This document shows, one piece after another, positions 44,101-51,384 of a stretch of DNA of 64,000 nt. Made by a program: the position numbers and the translations under genes. Each line of letters begins with the position of its first letter. The stretch's first letter is position 1. The notes under the pieces were generated by a model. The model did no database searches and was not told the origin of the DNA. It saw nothing but the letters and a program-made list of their open reading frames with translations. This DNA comes from Plutella xylostella. Lineage: Eukaryota; Arthropoda; Insecta; Lepidoptera; Plutellidae. The stretch is from contig NC_063999.1 of assembly GCF_932276165.1 (NCBI RefSeq), positions 2,854,501 to 2,918,500 on the forward strand. Reading direction: 5' to 3'.

Positions 44101-45471
44101 CGAAGCTGGCTGAACAGCTAGTAATCCCAAATTCTTTCTCCACAGAGCTAGTCCGTCCCTCCCTCGCATCAATAGCGGTCGCGATGCGTGTGTCGGTGCG
44201 CGAGGCGTGCTACCGCTCGCTGTGCGCCAGCCGCGACCCGCGCCGCGCCGCCCGCGCGCTGCCCTACCTGCGCCGCCGGCTGCACAGCGTGCTCGACCAT
44301 AGCGATGAGAAACAGGTGTGTTACACTAGCTAGTCCCTCCCTGCCATCAATAGCGCGCGCGATAACGCGACCACGCGCGATAGAAGTACCTACTATAAGT
44401 ACTAGACTAAATTAGGTACTAGAAAAAATAAGAGAGTTACTAATAACATTTCACGACGCCCGCCACCGGCGGGTCACCGGCGAAAGTAGTCGCTTGGCGA
44501 TTATTAGATTTATTAGCAATATCTGTCCCAGCTGCACGGGTCGATCTATCGACGTAGATAAATGTTACTTTAACGTGATTTGGCATCAATTTTGAGTGAG
44601 TTGAATATCAATATCTTATCCTTATGACTTGTTTATCAATATCTAATAATATCGATGCCGATAGCGGACTCGTGCTCCTGCACCTGGGCAAAATCTCACC
44701 AATCACCAAAACACCAATAACCTAACCTTATCTTCCCACAGGTGCAGCACTTCCAGAAGCTGCCAACCCTTCTATTCGCGGGCCCACAGACGTCGGAGTT
44801 CAGTGCTCGTGCACTGTCCCCGGCGGCGGCGCGGCGCCTGGCGAGGCGCAAGGCAAGGACTGCCGGGGATAATGGGCTGGAGCTGTCCAGGTCTCTTGCT
44901 GCTGTGAGTTGTGTTTTACACCGATTTTTTATTAGATTCCTTGGTGATTTGGTAGCTAAAGGTATATATATAAGCAATCCACGTGAGTTAACTTAATGTT
45001 CAGAAGGCATTTTAAGGTGCCATTAGAGGTGGGATGTTTCAAAACAGCGCGATGCTATTGGTGCGTGGTATGCCGCTATTCATTCACTGCGGTAATGATA
45101 CCCTTCTCTGAATCCTTTCATCATTCCTATCATACATGCTCAGGTAGCTGCCAGTTTGCACGCTACTCACAAAAAAACCTAAATATTTTTTCTTGGCACA
45201 ATAACTTAATTTAATACTTTAATATCTATGTATTTCCCAGGTGCTAGGCGCAGACGACACGGTCCCTGAGCTGCCGGAGCCGTTTGAAGAGCTAGAAGAG
45301 CCCACCCCGGACACGTGGGACGTCGGCGACACGGGCAGCGACGACAGCGACGACGACACGGCCAGCTGCGCGCGCGCCGCCCGCGTCCAACTGTATGACA
45401 AGCTCTGCCAGTACTTCCGCCCGAGCGTGGTGCCGCCACAGGCTGATATTACTGACCTGGTCACGCTGTAA
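20170..45471 (+). CDS. MKLN1: Muskelin orthologue, complete, 16 exons, 833 residues
   Basis: Exons: 20170-20249, 20975-21187, 21585-21786, 22270-22462, 22773-22942, 24749-24872, 26293-26519, 30862-31025, 39250-39388, 40755-40836, 41100-41209, 42834-42992, 43801-43876, 44146-44315, 44742-44903 and 45241-45471. They sum to 2502 nt with consistent phases. An N-terminal discoidin-like domain (exons 1-3; SRWFTDSN, FGKYMKAHV, LQSWGPAYNFTIWYVEL) is followed by a LisH/CTLH region (exon 4), kelch repeats (exons 6-13; LYLFGGWNGT, LVFDHQMC, FTQRATLD, PRFAHQLVLD, HYLFGGNPG) and the conserved tail ITDLVTL. Muskelin is a subunit of the CTLH/GID E3 ubiquitin ligase. Human muskelin has about 735 residues; the excess here is mainly in exon 5 and exons 14-16. 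Exon 10 uses a GC donor (CAG/GCATGT); all other junctions are GT-AG. Exons 5, 6, 7, 9, 11 and 12 have downstream tandem copies. Confidence 0.96.
20679..20906 (+). mobile_element. RTE-type LINE 3' fragment
   Basis: The translation includes VGRPPTRWSDDLRKVAG and a terminal GEGYVQQWTTEG, the usual C-terminal end of lepidopteran RTE reverse transcriptases. A direct repeat GTCACACAC flanks it at about 20670-20678 and 20907-20915. It lies in muskelin intron 1. Confidence 0.75.
22773..24432 (+). repeat. Muskelin exon 5 with seven downstream donor-bearing copies
   Basis: The working exon (22773-22942) ends GATTGTAAC/GTGAG. Seven more copies of its 3' part end at 23062, 23190, 23318, 24064, 24192, 24312 and 24432, each with GATTGTAA(C/T)/GTGAG intact. 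Some are long (about 108 nt of exon) and others short and diverged. None has the acceptor and first part of exon 5. A LINE fragment split the array between the fourth and fifth copies. Confidence 0.92.
23330..23985 (-). mobile_element. LINE 3' fragment (jockey/CR1-like), antisense
   Basis: On the minus strand, about 23970 to 23643 encodes the end of a non-LTR reverse transcriptase (LWKLVHG, RISLAVPRSN, RTNTGNNSPLFRML), followed by a 3' UTR and a (TTTA)n run at 23331-23353 that is the tail read in reverse. It is 5'-truncated and inserted in the exon 5 array. Confidence 0.85.
24433..24748. other. Muskelin intron 5, unique part
   Basis: AT-rich intron. A short direct repeat occurs: CTGCAACATTCA near 24464 and CTGTAACATTCA near 24532, around GCGCCACCTAGCGG. 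Nothing else was recognised before the acceptor TTTAACAG. Confidence 0.45.
24749..25956 (+). repeat. Muskelin exon 6 with three downstream copies, about 400-bp period
   Basis: The working exon is 24749-24872. Copies of the exon body and donor (GACACTG/GTGAGATAT) end at 25269, 25688 and, as a short remnant, 25956. The copied unit carries some 290 bp of intron. The polypyrimidine/AG acceptor of exon 6 is not copied; the sequence before copies 2 and 3 has no AG at the matching place. Confidence 0.92.
26827..29541 (+). mobile_element. LINE (jockey/CR1 group), nearly intact ORF2, 5'-truncated
   Basis: The element starts abruptly at about 26827, encodes the end of an endonuclease and a full reverse transcriptase, and ends TTGTGCAATAAAGAATTAAATAAATAAATAAATA. 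The intron sequence of the second exon 7 copy continues on the right (CTATTTTTTATTGGCAGTTTGCGC, shared with the last exon 7 copy), which fixes the insertion site. A target duplication is short or absent (TAAAAA). Confidence 0.9.
26902..29215 (+). pseudogene. LINE ORF2: endonuclease end and reverse transcriptase (one frameshift)
   Basis: The 655-residue frame runs from about 26840 (first ATG-like codon 26902) to 28869. It carries the endonuclease end (DTLIDLILSS, GFSRHDLI), RT blocks (YRPISILPFLSKILE, QSGFRSGHSTT, VDFSNAFNAVDHDLL, GVPQGGILSPLLF) and the catalytic LYADDLQIY. A single extra T near 28865 shifts the frame, and the C-terminal domain continues at about 28868-29215 (QYRSQLKWLPIRDRR, AVRLWNNLPENIR). 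The protein copies LINE RNA into the genome. The one-base break and otherwise clean frame suggest a fairly recent insertion. Confidence 0.9.
31293..32982 (-). repeat. Gypsy-like 3' LTR (1690 bp)
   Basis: The LTR is the same as the one at 36373-38062, offset by 5080 bp. Inside, a block of about 100 bp (GTGGAGAAACCAA, TTCACGCCACAGGGGTAG) occurs twice about 160 bp apart. The small open frames in both LTRs are identical and unlikely to be genes. Confidence 0.92.
33417..35456 (-). CDS. Gypsy-like Gag-protease fused to an integrase tail, 679 residues
   Basis: One uninterrupted frame. Coiled-coil-like segments lie at about 50-150 and a retrotransposon gag domain at about 160-315 (FSGDALFWFRG, WKEVKARLYEEFLP). 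Two knuckle-like clusters follow: CVRCRVLGHGLWQC (358-371) and CYSCGLKGATLHTCPRC (379-395). An arginine-rich run lies at 436-448, and an aspartic protease has LLDSGSTVSVIGG (477-489) and LLLGIDFW (548-555). The last 50 residues (YERYTVVQQV, VYILEDSNGNQTE, HARDIL) resemble the tail after the integrase core in gypsy polyproteins. Reverse transcriptase, RNase H and the integrase core are missing without loss of frame, so this looks like an internal deletion. It could supply particles but not copy itself alone. Confidence 0.85.
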   Translation of the reverse strand: MGERPICFNLLLKDELTYEATVRGVKPEATADQLRLQLTELAARMPSDEVIYFEGDVTSELEKVKNKIKDLQSSLSKPNLQLKHIKRCESLANHLYHRLGRINAVSKEETCMLGDLLLQLESRDRELRYISKAYQEQEKKQDIPVVGCIEPCPKVDHTQIQKLNLVFNGSDSVQAFVQRLEELCNSRGISEETLFNSVAEIFSGDALFWFRGVKEEVSSWKEVKARLYEEFLPFDYNRRLLQEVRSRTQGADESIIKYLSTMRNYFSRLSVPLPESEQLEVVQGNLRPFYTSQLALTNVGNWNELKERCRQLEYAKYRADSFAEPPRVSANSVAPDLAYQARNRLSVNAVNTEVDLFCVRCRVLGHGLWQCSAPPTQLCYSCGLKGATLHTCPRCGPSVAEPPKLQQKPDPAGPTVAGVSVNNEQPGTKSTGSGSRRRRRRRHRRRRRCEEAGDGDADSGLRPYLDVAIYHHRCRGLLDSGSTVSVIGGKAAQSLSSCGTLYPAEEKSIITANGSHSPVSGFKILPVTVEDVTAFVKFYVVPDISSELLLGIDFWRAFNIAPDVLNLLNKRGVSKSREPYASEVRHLNSCNEMSASKCVPADNATASLVVRGRRSQDCQLSRVRRSMDSKSYLTASLTPNYERYTVVQQVSGFVYILEDSNGNQTECHARDILCRIDVP
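35457..36372 (-). other. Gypsy-like 5' leader with a duplicated block
   Basis: This is AT-rich leader between the primer-binding site and the gag start. A block of about 130 bp is present twice, at roughly 35530-35667 and 35677-35812, sharing AACGTTCAATGTAAA, TTTCAGTAAGTC and TTAAACTTAAGTAAAGTT. It ends at the primer-binding site (36361-36370). Confidence 0.7.
36373..38062 (-). repeat. Gypsy-like 5' LTR (1690 bp)
   Basis: This is the partner of the LTR at 31293-32982. By orientation it drives minus-strand transcription of the gag-protease gene, antisense to muskelin. Its right end abuts ATAT, then 17 bp later a hAT MITE's target duplication begins. Confidence 0.92.
38084..39160. mobile_element. 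hAT-type MITE, 1077 bp
   Basis: The inverted ends TAACGTGACCAT and ATGGTCACCTTA are flanked by the 8-bp duplication TTCATACC (38076-38083 and 39161-39168), the hAT signature. GCGGGACA motifs repeat near both ends (GTCAGAGCGGGACA on the left, several copies on the right). I see no transposase. Confidence 0.88.
39250..39748 (+). repeat. Muskelin exon 9 with 141-bp downstream copies carrying a stop
   Basis: The working exon is 39250-39388. Two full copies end at 39529 and 39670, and a third breaks off at about 39748. The period is 141 bp, a multiple of three. The donor CATCCG/GTGAGG is kept. Each copy replaces the exon's start with CTGTCCTCAGTACTGGGG and reads TACAAGTAG where the exon has TACGCGTAC, which puts an in-frame stop in every copy. 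Confidence 0.92.
39919..40733. mobile_element. piggyBac-type MITE at TTAA
   Basis: TTAA lies at both edges (39915-39918 and 40734-40737) and the ends are CCCGC...GCGGG. Subterminal inverted blocks carry GGGTCTTTTAGACCC on the left and GGGTCGAAAAGACCC on the right. It is 815 bp, AT-rich inside and without a coding frame. It lies in muskelin intron 9, ending 17 bp before the exon 10 acceptor, so the polypyrimidine tract is partly new sequence. Confidence 0.82.
41100..42325 (+). repeat. Muskelin exon 11 array: ten donor copies, 123-bp period
   Basis: The working exon is 41100-41209. The unit covers the exon body (GFTQRATLDPHCDDMFVLS), the donor CTCTCT/GTGAGTACG and about 60 bp of intron. Donor-side exon ends fall at 41209, 41332, 41455, 41578, 41701, 41821, 41944, 42067, 42190 and 42313. 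The period is 123 bp except one step of 120 bp (a lost GAC). Every copy stays in the exon's reading frame without a stop, so the plus frame is open from 41100 to the TAG at about 42359. Confidence 0.96.
42326..42460 (-). mobile_element. RTE-type LINE 3' fragment, antisense
   Basis: On the minus strand it encodes RKAKDRVLWHSLEEAYVQ, a typical RTE end. It sits inside the spacer of the tenth exon 11 copy: the spacer resumes after it as ACACGCGGATAAAGAATCAG, a diverged form of the repeat's ACGCGCATACAGAAACAG. Confidence 0.8.
42834..43670 (+). repeat. Muskelin exon 12 with one long copy and several degraded copies
   Basis: The working exon is 42834-42992. A near-full copy lacking the acceptor spans about 43336-43473 and keeps the donor AGGAAG/GTACGAG. 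Smaller pieces follow, each with a GGAAGG(T/C)ACGAGCTA-like segment and TAGATAGATGGCGCCAC (near 43066, 43230, 43563 and 43645). Confidence 0.85.
43924..44122 (+). mobile_element. Helitron-like non-autonomous element
   Basis: It begins TCCTAATCATCAATATTATA, continues with TGTCTGTCTGTTACTCTTTC and AAATTTGGTATGCAGA, and ends in GCGAAGCTGGCTGAACAGCTAGT. A TC start and a CTAGT end after a short hairpin fit Helitrons, and this family is very common in Lepidoptera. It ends 23 bp before the exon 14 acceptor of muskelin. Confidence 0.65.
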
Positions 45472-47786
45472 GCAGTTCTTTGTTGTTGTAAATGACTTGG
45501 TAAATAGGTGGCTAGGTGAGGAAGGCAGGGGATTTATGTGGTACGATGTTTTTGTGTTTATAGAAGGGGGCAATTACGGGCTGATGATGATGAAATTATA
45601 AGATTTGGAAGGATCTGAATAGGCATAAATGAAATGTCGGTACATACTGAATAGCTTCCATTACATCTCCTTTTTTGCTGCTACTACTACTTGCTAATAC
45701 AATGGTGGTAATGTTGTTTCAATAATTCCTACCAAGCACGCATGGAATCGAGGCTCAATTTTGATATTTTTAACTTTGGTGAGGTAAGGAATTTGGTTAA
45801 ATTCATGTAAGACATATTACAAATAATATTCTAAAGAAATTCTCAGATGACTCGAAAGCTAGTTTAAATGCTCAGTACTCACGAATGCTACGGCTACATG
45901 TTATGTAAGTTTTGTTTATACTTAAGACAAACAGTTGAACGATATGACAGCTTCTGTTTTATGACATGTTATTGATTTTAACTCAGGATGACAGTTGTGA
46001 TTATATTTATTTATTCAGTGCACCTGTATTAGATTAATTTCTTATTAAAATTATTGTTTCGATTGATCTATACCTACGGGTCGCCTGTATACCGGATGCA
46101 TAGTTTATTGATCGGCATTCAAGGATTACAATGTTCAGACTATGTGCCAACGGATCTTTGTACCTACATACATATATTTTTATTTGCATTGTTGACATTT
46201 AAATCAGAGGCTTGAATTGTACGAGTTTAGATTAAGTTTCTTCTGAAGATTTATTATGTTCGATCAATAATCTTCGCACTTTAAGGCCGTTTGTTCTCTT
46301 GCACTGAAATATTTAGGTAACTATGTCCCAACCCTGATTTCAATATCGTAATGGCCACTGCTGAATAGAAAGAGGCATTGACATGTGATCACAAAAGTCG
46401 TGAAAAAAATAAATTTTCTATGATTATCATTGGGTAGGGGACAAACGCCTTTACTATTTGACACAGTCTGTGATACATGACGTAAAGTCTATAGTGTTAG
46501 AAGTGAAGCCATGGTCGGCGTCATGCAGCGATAGGGGCTGTAGGAGATTCTTATATTGATTTATTGATAATGTGCGCAACATATAAGTTTACGTAGGTAC
46601 CTATCTATGCCCTGTGCAAACACTTTGATCTTATGGTAATTATATAATTTTGTTTACGATTGTAGTTAACAGAACAGGTACGCAGATTATGTTGTTATTG
46701 TTAACGATATGTATAATTTTTTTGTGGCTATTAGTATCAAAGGGTATGCGCTAGAAGTGGGAATTTTACTCTTTATTTAGTCTCTACATCATGCTTATGC
46801 TAGAAATGAAGTCGGTTAAATTTAAATACTCTTTCTCGCATTTAAAGTAAAATTGTATTTAAAATTGGTTGTTATACTCATCACAATATAAGAAGTCCGT
46901 TTGGACAGCTGTCATTGTGACGCCATTAGGGATGTGACAAAACGAATCGTTAACCTGAAAATCCGATTCTCGAATCGAAAATCTGCTATATTTTGTAATG
47001 TGCTATATTTTGCTTTAAGAGGAAAGTTTAATGAAGGTAATGAGTCTGTTACTGTTTATGTAGTAAGAGAAATGTTGATATTTATAATTATGTATTGTAT
47101 ACTATATACTCCATATAACATTAATTTGAGTAATTTTTGCATTTTATCATCAATTGTGATGAATTGCATTTTATTACACGTAAGTTAGGAACTATAAATT
47201 GTTATGGTCGTATGCACCGATGATGTAAGTACCATTTTTTCTGAGAAACAAACCATTTTTTACTTAATATAAGAGATATATGACATTCTAAATAAGTTAT
47301 TTATTTGCTTCTTTCACTCTATACTGTAAATACGTATATTTTTCTTTTAAGTTAAATTAAGTACTGTTTTTGTTTTATCTTTGTATTATGCATAAATAAA
47401 TAAATACATGTTATTCATAAAGTATGTTTTATGTTTTATTGCTGTTGTTTTTTTAGATACGGTCAGCTACATAAGTAGCTATAGAGATAACGTTTTAATG
47501 ATGAAAATGCGGTTTGTAAGTTTGACAAGATCCAAAAGTGTACAGCTTCGTATAAAGTTGACTGTACCATTCACACAGTTAGGTACTGAAACTTGACCGT
47601 CCACGTGTCAATTCCCCCGAGGTTTTAGTCAATGAAAAACGCATTTTAAATATATCAATTTATTATTTTCATTCATGATTCATTTCAGTCATTCGACAAC
47701 ACGAGCTGCCTCACAAAATAAATCCGCTCTCACGATATGTTCCCGCCGGTTCATTACGTCTGTCGCTGAATGTAGTAGCCGCAACA

Positions 47787-48016
47787 CTTCACTATAGCTT
47801 ATACTGAGAACGAACAATTGAGAGTTGTCACGCAATATGTACGTTTAATGCAACGAGGGAGAGTCGTGGTTAACACAGAAACGATCCTAAACATCATTTT
47901 CCCAAGCTTCGGAGCGCTCGCTGCACTAACCCACGACTCTATCTAGTCGTATTAAGCGTACCGAATTGCACAACAGCTCTGTGTTCATTCGTTTTTCGCA
48001 AGCTATAGTGACTTCC
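47787..48016. mobile_element. Foldback element, about 230 bp
   Basis: Arms of about 100 nt pair imperfectly. The left arm has TTCACTATAGCTTATACTGAG and GAGAGTCGTGGTTA; the right arm has the reverse complements ACTCTATC after TAACCCACG, and AAGCTATAGTGAC. It is probably a MITE, of unknown superfamily. Confidence 0.7.
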
Positions 48017-48345
48017 CTGGCAGGTTTCCATAATTATCAAAAGACATGTAACCTGATGAGATTACAATAAATAAACAAAATAGTGGCCACATCCTTCGAA
48101 TGATACCTGTAATTTTACTAGTTGAACCATCAAACTGTGCATTTTGATGTCAAACAAAAAACTACTAATTCAGCTACAGATTAAAATGAAACCGTTACAA
48201 TGGGAACATTCATGCTTCGAGTTGTCCAACAATTCAATCATGATGCAAATATAATAATAATAAGTAGCTGGTATTTAAAAATAGATTAAATTAATCTGTG
48301 ATAAAAAAAACTCATAATACCTCTTTAAATAGTAAATATATAATC

Positions 48346-48478
48346 ATAAAGGAGGGAACGTATTATCTGATACACCCGTCGAAACAGAGTTCTCTAGAGC
48401 CTTGTAGACTTGTCGCATGCGATCATCATTTCGTATATAACTGACGCATCCGATAATACGTCCCCACCTTTACTATAT
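48346..48478. mobile_element. Short inverted-repeat element
   Basis: The left end AAAGGAGGGAACGTATTATC mirrors the right end GATAATACGTCCCCACCTTT with three mismatches. The interior is about 90 bp with no coding sequence. It is probably a small MITE. Confidence 0.65.
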
Positions 48479-50514
48479 GCCTAGGCAAAATAATATGTGA
48501 TTTAAAACTGTATAAATAAAGAACATATTTGGTTAATCGCTCATAACACCACCACCAGCAGTGCCAGCAGACATCCAGCGATCGCACAAATTAAACCTAA
48601 TATTTTATATTCAACGTGCTGTAAAATCGATACAAAACTAGCGTTCAGCACTTTACGTCAAAATAAAGTCTGTTGAATACTGCAAAATACAACAATAATT
48701 TAACAACTTTGTAAAGTCCAAAGCAAAATTGATATAAGTAATACTAAAATGTAAAAAAATAAAGTCAAAAATATTCGTTGATTGCACGATTTTATGATAT
48801 AGAAAAAATCAATTCGTGTCAACTACCGTCAGTAGTATTACCGACACCGCTGTGTAAAGGACAACCATAATGAAATAACTTGTAAGAATATAATTATTGA
48901 GTGTTATTACAACAATACCGTCGACCCCGCGGCCTCAGTGACTAGACAATACAAATACATAAACGATGTCTGCTGCTCGGCTACAAATGAAAATAATAAT
49001 ACTTAGTAAACAATAATACTAACGCTAATATTGGTAAGTTCATCGTTTAAGTACAGAAAGAGTGCTCTACGATAGAAGCTAGTCAATACATTACAATGTA
49101 AAACAATAAATGCAAGGATATGGTCCTTGAGCGGCGCGCCGGTTCACACCCGGACGCGACCGCCATTTTGAGCTACGCAAATAAATTATGCTAGTTTAAT
49201 AAATATTGCAAATCAATTTCACTACTAGTGTCGATAGAATTCTCAATAGATAGTTAACCTACGAAGTATACTTGAAGGTTAATGTAAATCTAACATCTAA
49301 ATCTATTAGTAAAAATACCTACTCGGGACGAATGCCCCACTACATGGAACGGTCGAGCCGCGCCTCCGCGCCTACCGCATGGAAGCTGCCTTATCACATC
49401 CAACAAATCAAACAGTAACATATTTAACTTTTTAAACGTTTAATTTTGTCTTACAATAGAGCGCCGATCGACCTCGTGAGCAAAACTGATTTTGAGCAAC
49501 TGTAAACTGTTTATATGAGAAGGTAAATTGAGTGTTTGTTTGAGGAGGGAGGCCGGGTGAGTGGTCGGCGGTCGATCGGCGCGGACAGTGGACAGGCGAC
49601 GCGAGCGCCGCGGGACGGCAATGTGCGCTGCGCGACGATGGCTCGGAACTACTGATCGCTACGTGTTGAGCCTGCGAGTGAGCGAGACAGCACCACCCAC
49701 GCGCTGTGCGAGTGAGCGGGACAACTAACTGACTCCCGCCTCAGCTTTGTAAACAAACAACACCGGAGCAGTCCGTCTAAGACAAGTCTAACGAAGAAAA
49801 CACTACGAGTACAACTAGAACAAGATGGACGAAAGTATTTGGCAGAGACAGAGGGCCACAACGTAACAAACATGTCAACAGATTACATAGTCTTTATGCG
49901 CAATGGATGGACGTCAATTAATCATTTAGACATTTTTCAATTGGACGTAAACATTCGTATCGAATAAGGGGCTTCTATAATAATGTATATGGGAATCGTA
50001 CGATTGTAATATAAATATATTATATATAAAATAACATTGCACGGGTCACTTATTATTCTCTTCGCGTTTGATTTTTAAACAGTAAATTCCGCCATTCTCA
50101 AAGAGATATAATGTCAAATAGCCAACTTGATAACAATATGATTGATAAATTCATTTGCGTAATAAAATACCTGTTGCTATTACAAAAATACAGTTGAACG
50201 TTCGTTTCAAGGTGTGCAATAGTTCATTGAGGAAATGCTTTATGAAAATACTTCATTACAATAAGTGTGTGGTACATAAAAATAGTTAAATGCAACGTTC
50301 AAATTTCGCACACAGATAGAACGGCAAGACGTGCCAAGACTTAAGTTTTAATAATGATTTAAAATAGGTATAGTATATAATAATATGGGCCGAGGCCCGG
50401 GATGCAATGATATCTACGCAATCAACAGTAATATAACAACGTCCCCGCCGCCCGCATTCCATTCACACACATAGTAAAATCAGTCAACTTTAAATTTAAC
50501 ACCAACCATTAATT

Positions 50515-50722
50515 TATAGAGGAGCTTCGTTGATACAAATCCTCTAATCATTTTTTACTTACTTTATTTAATAACTGGGCGTTGTCGGCCGCTGGTGCAC
50601 AGTCATGCACAGTTTGATGGTTCAAGAAACAATGGTCAATGAAGAGTAAATAAACAACAAATAAGGCTGTACCACCGCGGCCGACAACACATAACACGTT
50701 TACATCAACGAAGCGCCTCCTA
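50515..50722. repeat. Two-tier imperfect palindrome, about 205 bp
   Basis: The outer arms GAGGAGCTTCGTTGAT and ATCAACGAAGCGCCTC and the inner arms GTTGTCGGCCGCTGGT and ACCACCGCGGCCGACAAC are nested. This gives a long hairpin with an internal loop. TTACTTACTTTATT occurs beside both outer arms. It may be a MITE or a structured transcript. Confidence 0.6.
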
Positions 50723-50855
50723 CTTACTTTATTGGTACATTTAATTAATTTAATTAGATTAAAATTTATAAAATGTATAAATAATTTTGTTTCCTAAGAG
50801 CGACAATTAGAAAAAATGTTTAATCATTGCATCTCATAGTGGAGTGTCGACGCGG

Positions 50856-50928
50856 TGACGTCACTCCGCGGCCCTCGGGGCTCGCTGGACGAATTCGGAC
50901 CATCCGAGATATATTTAGGCTATAAATT
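50856..50928 (+). promoter_or_regulatory. Possible promoter: CRE motif and TATA-like box
   Basis: A perfect TGACGTCA lies at 50856-50863 in a GC-rich patch, and CTATAAAT follows at 50920-50927. About 75 bp further on, an ATG (51003) opens a 29-codon frame with a signal-peptide-like start (MFHTLHFAYYFTLLATIHAA). The stretch is convergent with Bicaudal-D. Nothing proves transcription. Confidence 0.25.
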
Positions 50929-51384
50929 CGTGTCGATACGCACTACCGCCTCTAGCCAGCACACGACAGCACTGAACTGTGACAAATTGTCTTTACGAAG
51001 AACATGTTTCATACTCTACATTTTGCGTACTACTTTACTTTACTCGCTACAATTCACGCCGCACAACCGGTCCGGACGACGCTTTCAACGTAGACAACGC
51101 ATCCTCACGTTCACGCGCATAATAACAACAAATGCACATCGAAACTATCGAAATTTAACACACCAAAGAGTCTGTCAGCCGGCAAGAGTTTGCCAAATAC
51201 GCGCGCGATTTCACGCGTTCGAAAGTTTAAATTTAGAACAGCATTCTGCGTTTCACCAAGGAGTTTGTAGGTTCACTGTTCAATGCGAGGAGTGTCGGGC
51301 CAGCAAGGAGGCGGGTGTGCGCGGCGAGGCGGCCAGCAGCGTGCGTAGAGCGGCGGCGGCGGCCTTCAGCGCGCGCACCAGCCG

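Larger units (their letters stand above)
45472..51384. other. Convergent intergenic region, muskelin to Bicaudal-D
   Basis: No conserved coding sequence was recognised. AATAAA runs at about 47393-47404 on the plus strand and TTTATT (AATAAA on minus) near 47658 suggest that the two long 3' UTRs meet around 47.4-47.7 kb. Three foldback structures (47787-48016, 48346-48478, 50515-50722) lie in the right half. GC-rich patches occur at about 49125-49170 and 49540-49640. Confidence 0.5.

Noticed and set aside
45206..45601. Minus-strand and shifted frames over muskelin's last exon
   Set aside because: They are shadows of the GC-rich acidic exon, whose plus frame ends in the conserved ITDLVTL.
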